Both the position numbers and the translations under genes were made by a program. 41,427 nt of DNA from Bacteroidota bacterium (GTDB taxonomy: Bacteria; Bacteroidota; Rhodothermia; Rhodothermales; Salinibacteraceae), in contig JAAAPH010000325.1 in the NCBI GenBank assembly GCA_009908415.1, forward strand, positions 1-41,427. The letters run 5' to 3'. Below, one piece after another: positions 39,421 through 41,427 of this stretch. Each line of letters begins with the position of its first letter. Positions within the stretch are counted from its first letter, which is position 1. Under the pieces are notes generated by a model. That model had not been told where the DNA came from. It made no database searches and saw only the letters and a list, made by a program, of their open reading frames with translations.

Positions 39421-40478
39421 TCGGCGAAGACGTGCTGCGCTATGTGCAAGAGCGGCGGCCGGATTTCGCGCCGGCCGGCCCGCCCGAGCGCCTTCCGGAG
39501 GGCAACCTCAATGTCGTCTGGCGCGTGCCGGGCGAGCCGGCGTCGATCATCGCCAAGTGGGCGCCGCCGTACATCGCGGCCAATCCCGACGTGCCGCTTG
39601 ACCCGTCGCGGCTCGTTTTCGAGGCACGCAGCCTGCACGCGCTGGCCCCCGGCGGCCCGCTCGCTCATGTGGTCACCGAGCGCGTCCGTCCGCCGCGTCC
39701 GCTCGACATGCACACCGAGCCGCACATCTTGCTGATGGAAGACGTCGGACCGCACCCGACCCTCGGCCGGTGGCTCCGTAGCGACGACGCCACGCCCGAG
39801 GCGGCGGTGCGCGTCGGCCGGCAGCTGGGCCGGTTTATTGGGCGGCTGCACGCGGCGACCGTCGGTGATGACGCGCTGGTTCAGCGCTTCGACAATCGGG
39901 CGATGCAAGAGACGCGCCTCGCCGTGCAGTACGAGGCCGTGGCAGAGATGCTGGCACGCGCCGGCGTCGACGATGCAGCCGCGCTCGGTGCGCGGGCTGA
40001 GGCACTCGGACGGCGACTGCTAGCGCCCGGCCGCTGCCTCACGATGGGCGATCTGTGGCCGCCGTCGGTGCTGGTGGCCGGGAGGGATCTGCGCATCATC
40101 GACTGGGAACTGGCGCACTACGGCCATCCGATGCAAGACATCGCGCACGTCGCGGCTCACGCGTGGATGCAGGCCCACCGCGCGCCCGACGCGGCGACGG
40201 CACAGGCGGCCCGTCGCCTGCGGGCCGCCACGCTCGTCGCCTATCGCGATGCCCTCGGCGTCGAGGCGGAGGCGCTCCTCACGCCGTCCGTGCTCGAAGA
40301 TGCCGCCGTCCATTTCGGCGCCGAGATCCTGGTGCGCGCCGTCGGCGGCTTCCAGGCGGGGTATGTGTACGACGGCCTTCCGCCCGAGGCGCCCGCCGTG
40401 CAGGAAGCCGTCGATACGGCAGCGGCTCATATCCGCCATCCGGCGGAGGGGGAGGCATTCCTAGTACTGAATACATAG
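39417..40478 (+). CDS. APH-fold small-molecule kinase with modified catalytic loop
   Basis: 353 residues, aminoglycoside-phosphotransferase-like. Visible elements: a nucleotide-binding lysine in SIIAKW (~47), the hinge region HILLMEDVG (~103-111), a catalytic loop that reads MGDLWPPSVL (210-219) and the metal aspartate in IIDWELAHYG (~229). In common members the loop is HGDxxxxN. Here the catalytic Asp (212) is kept, but His is Met and the Asn position is Ser, as in methylthioribose kinases (HGDLHTGSI). It is translationally coupled to the MTAP/PNP-like gene upstream. The best guess is that it phosphorylates a sugar or nucleoside released or imported through this island. A pure MTA route would not need it, since the phosphorylase already yields a phosphorylated sugar. 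Confidence 0.75.
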   Translation: MIGEDVLRYVQERRPDFAPAGPPERLPEGNLNVVWRVPGEPASIIAKWAPPYIAANPDVPLDPSRLVFEARSLHALAPGGPLAHVVTERVRPPRPLDMHTEPHILLMEDVGPHPTLGRWLRSDDATPEAAVRVGRQLGRFIGRLHAATVGDDALVQRFDNRAMQETRLAVQYEAVAEMLARAGVDDAAALGARAEALGRRLLAPGRCLTMGDLWPPSVLVAGRDLRIIDWELAHYGHPMQDIAHVAAHAWMQAHRAPDAATAQAARRLRAATLVAYRDALGVEAEALLTPSVLEDAAVHFGAEILVRAVGGFQAGYVYDGLPPEAPAVQEAVDTAAAHIRHPAEGEAFLVLNT

Positions 40479-40682
40479 CGGGGCGTCGCCTTTGTTGTCT
40501 GAATCGGAGGAATTAGGAGACATGCTCCAAAATCCCACAAGGCGAAGGGCTAAATCATACTCAATGCGGAAAGGGCCGAAGATTTATACTACGAAAACCA
40601 AGGTGCCTTTCTGGCGCGCAACTATGGAGCCATACAGGGATCTTGGTTCGCGTTCCTCGAGGACACCAATTCTCCCGCATTC

Positions 40683-41427
40683 ATGCGAGCCGTCTTTTCG
40701 TTCTGTCGCAATCGTCAGCGTTCTGTACTGTATGCCACGGTTTGGTTATCTCTGGGCTTGCTATTAAGCGGGATCCTCACCGTGCAGCCAGCGACGGCGC
40801 AAAATGCTTTTATTACCACATGGGAAACCACATCGCCCAATGAATCCATCACGATCCCGACGAATGGTGGATTCAGCGTTACCGATTATAATTTCGAAAT
40901 AGACTGGGGAGATGGTACCGTCGAAACCATAACCGGAGACGATCCGGATCCCACGCATATCTACGCGTCACCTGGCACCCACACGGTCGCAATCGAAGGG
41001 ACGTTTCCCCATTTCTATCTCAACGACCTATTGAACGACGATGTCAATTCAAACAAGCTTCAATCCGTTGAACAGTGGGGGACCATTCAGTGGGAAAACA
41101 TGCAAGCCGCGTTCGCAGGGGCGGAGAATATGGTGCTCAATGCGTCGGATGCCCCTGATCTGACGAACGTCACCGACATGAGCTACATGTTCTATCGGGC
41201 GGCATCTTTCAATCAGGGTATCAACGGATGGTCAGTCTCGGGGGTCACCGACATGGATTACATGTTTGCACGAGCCACCCGCTTCAACCAACCCCTCAGT
41301 GGATGGGACGTGTCGAACGTCACGGATATGAGCAATATGTTTGCTGGTGCTGAGGCTTTCAATCAAGATGTCAACGATTGGGATGTCTCGCGCGTCACGG
41401 ATATGAGTGGCATGTTCGATGGTGCTG
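40683..41427 (+). CDS. Secreted BspA-like (DUF285) surface repeat protein, start only
   Basis: The frame runs off the right edge after 248 codons. ATG 40683 is the only start available; upstream the frame stays open for about 130 bases without a start codon. A long signal peptide follows (basic RNRQR, then VWLSLGLLLSGILTV, cleavage near ATA-Q). A PKD-like sandwich begins WETTSPNESITIP and includes FEIDWGDGTVETI and HIYASPGTHTVAIEG. Then come 25-residue DUF285 repeats with VTDMxxMFxxA and FNQxxxxW (three so far). Such proteins sit on the cell surface and often bind host or matrix material, or form adhesive layers. It is notably less GC-rich than its neighbours, which suggests recent acquisition. 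The C-terminal half is not in the window. Confidence 0.9.
   Translation, partial: MRAVFSFCRNRQRSVLYATVWLSLGLLLSGILTVQPATAQNAFITTWETTSPNESITIPTNGGFSVTDYNFEIDWGDGTVETITGDDPDPTHIYASPGTHTVAIEGTFPHFYLNDLLNDDVNSNKLQSVEQWGTIQWENMQAAFAGAENMVLNASDAPDLTNVTDMSYMFYRAASFNQGINGWSVSGVTDMDYMFARATRFNQPLSGWDVSNVTDMSNMFAGAEAFNQDVNDWDVSRVTDMSGMFDGA
41154..41427 (+). repeat. 75-base coding repeat of DUF285 units
   Basis: The TTC of the FNQ motif recurs at 41208, 41283 and 41358, exactly 75 bases apart, reflecting 25-residue protein repeats. Copies differ at many bases, so they are old duplications and not a simple tandem array. More copies presumably follow beyond the window. Confidence 0.85.

Noticed and set aside
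40554-40682. In-frame open extension upstream of the DUF285 gene that reads like protein
   Set aside because: It has no start codon and begins at a stop; adding it would bury the signal peptide. It could be relic coding DNA, but nothing supports a family.
40522-40767. 81-codon frame starting at ATG 40522 with an AGGAG just upstream
   Set aside because: It overlaps the start of the DUF285 protein gene in another frame and its translation has no signal, domain or hydrophobic pattern. The ribosome-binding-like sequence may be chance.
41208-41427. Regularly spaced 75-base repeats considered as a CRISPR array
   Set aside because: The units are in frame, encode FNQ...VTDM...MF protein repeats and are not identical, with no spacer structure.

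Overview
The window is GC-rich, densely coded DNA from a Gram-negative bacterium, most likely a member of the Rhodothermota (Salinibacter/Rhodothermus lineage). This rests on four things. There is a secreted protein with a type IX (Por) C-terminal sorting domain, and an Oar-like TonB receptor with an N-terminal carboxypeptidase-regulatory-like domain. Many proteins are acidic. Most genes lack a Shine-Dalgarno sequence. The taxonomic call is an inference from gene content; no rRNA or marker search was possible.

Layout. Positions 1-7300 are mixed: the tail of an unrecognised gene, then leftward genes for a 49-residue peptide resembling a lasso-type RiPP precursor, a secreted beta-propeller protein, L-lactate dehydrogenase, a tail-anchored fibronectin-III-like protein and a universal stress protein. 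A decayed IS110-family element lies between the propeller gene and ldh. From 7600 to the end everything runs rightward. In order this gives a PAS histidine kinase with its NarL-type regulator, and a second universal stress protein. Next comes a flavin-reductase/M20-peptidase/P-loop/small-membrane-protein cluster. Core genes follow (CDP-alcohol phosphatidyltransferase, ftsY, fmt), then a degenerate galactokinase-like protein, moxR, hprK, an M23 peptidase, an Omp85 protein and a cNMP-binding protein. Next are an ABC exporter pair split by rnz and a DUF2064 glycosyltransferase-like protein. The right end holds a TonB receptor, a complete YnjBCD-like ABC importer, a nucleoside-phosphorylase-like enzyme translationally coupled to an APH-fold kinase, and the start of a secreted BspA-like (DUF285) repeat protein that runs off the end.

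Functional themes. (1) 4766-10757 reads as a respiratory or oxygen-stress module. The kinase PAS domain keeps the FixL haem-ligand histidine and distal arginine, and it sits among two universal stress proteins and a fermentative lactate dehydrogenase. (2) 31383-40478 reads as an uptake-and-salvage island: outer-membrane receptor, periplasmic binding lipoprotein, two permeases, ATPase, phosphorylase-like enzyme and kinase. (3) 14209-24566 is mostly envelope and housekeeping.

The least explained structure is non-coding. Five intergenic gaps (before fmt, hprK, rnz, the second ABC exporter gene and the ABC binding-protein gene) each carry different sequences built on a 7/14-nucleotide period. Three of the five also have a well-paired inverted partner. 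I know of no named family for these. No tRNA, rRNA or CRISPR array was seen.
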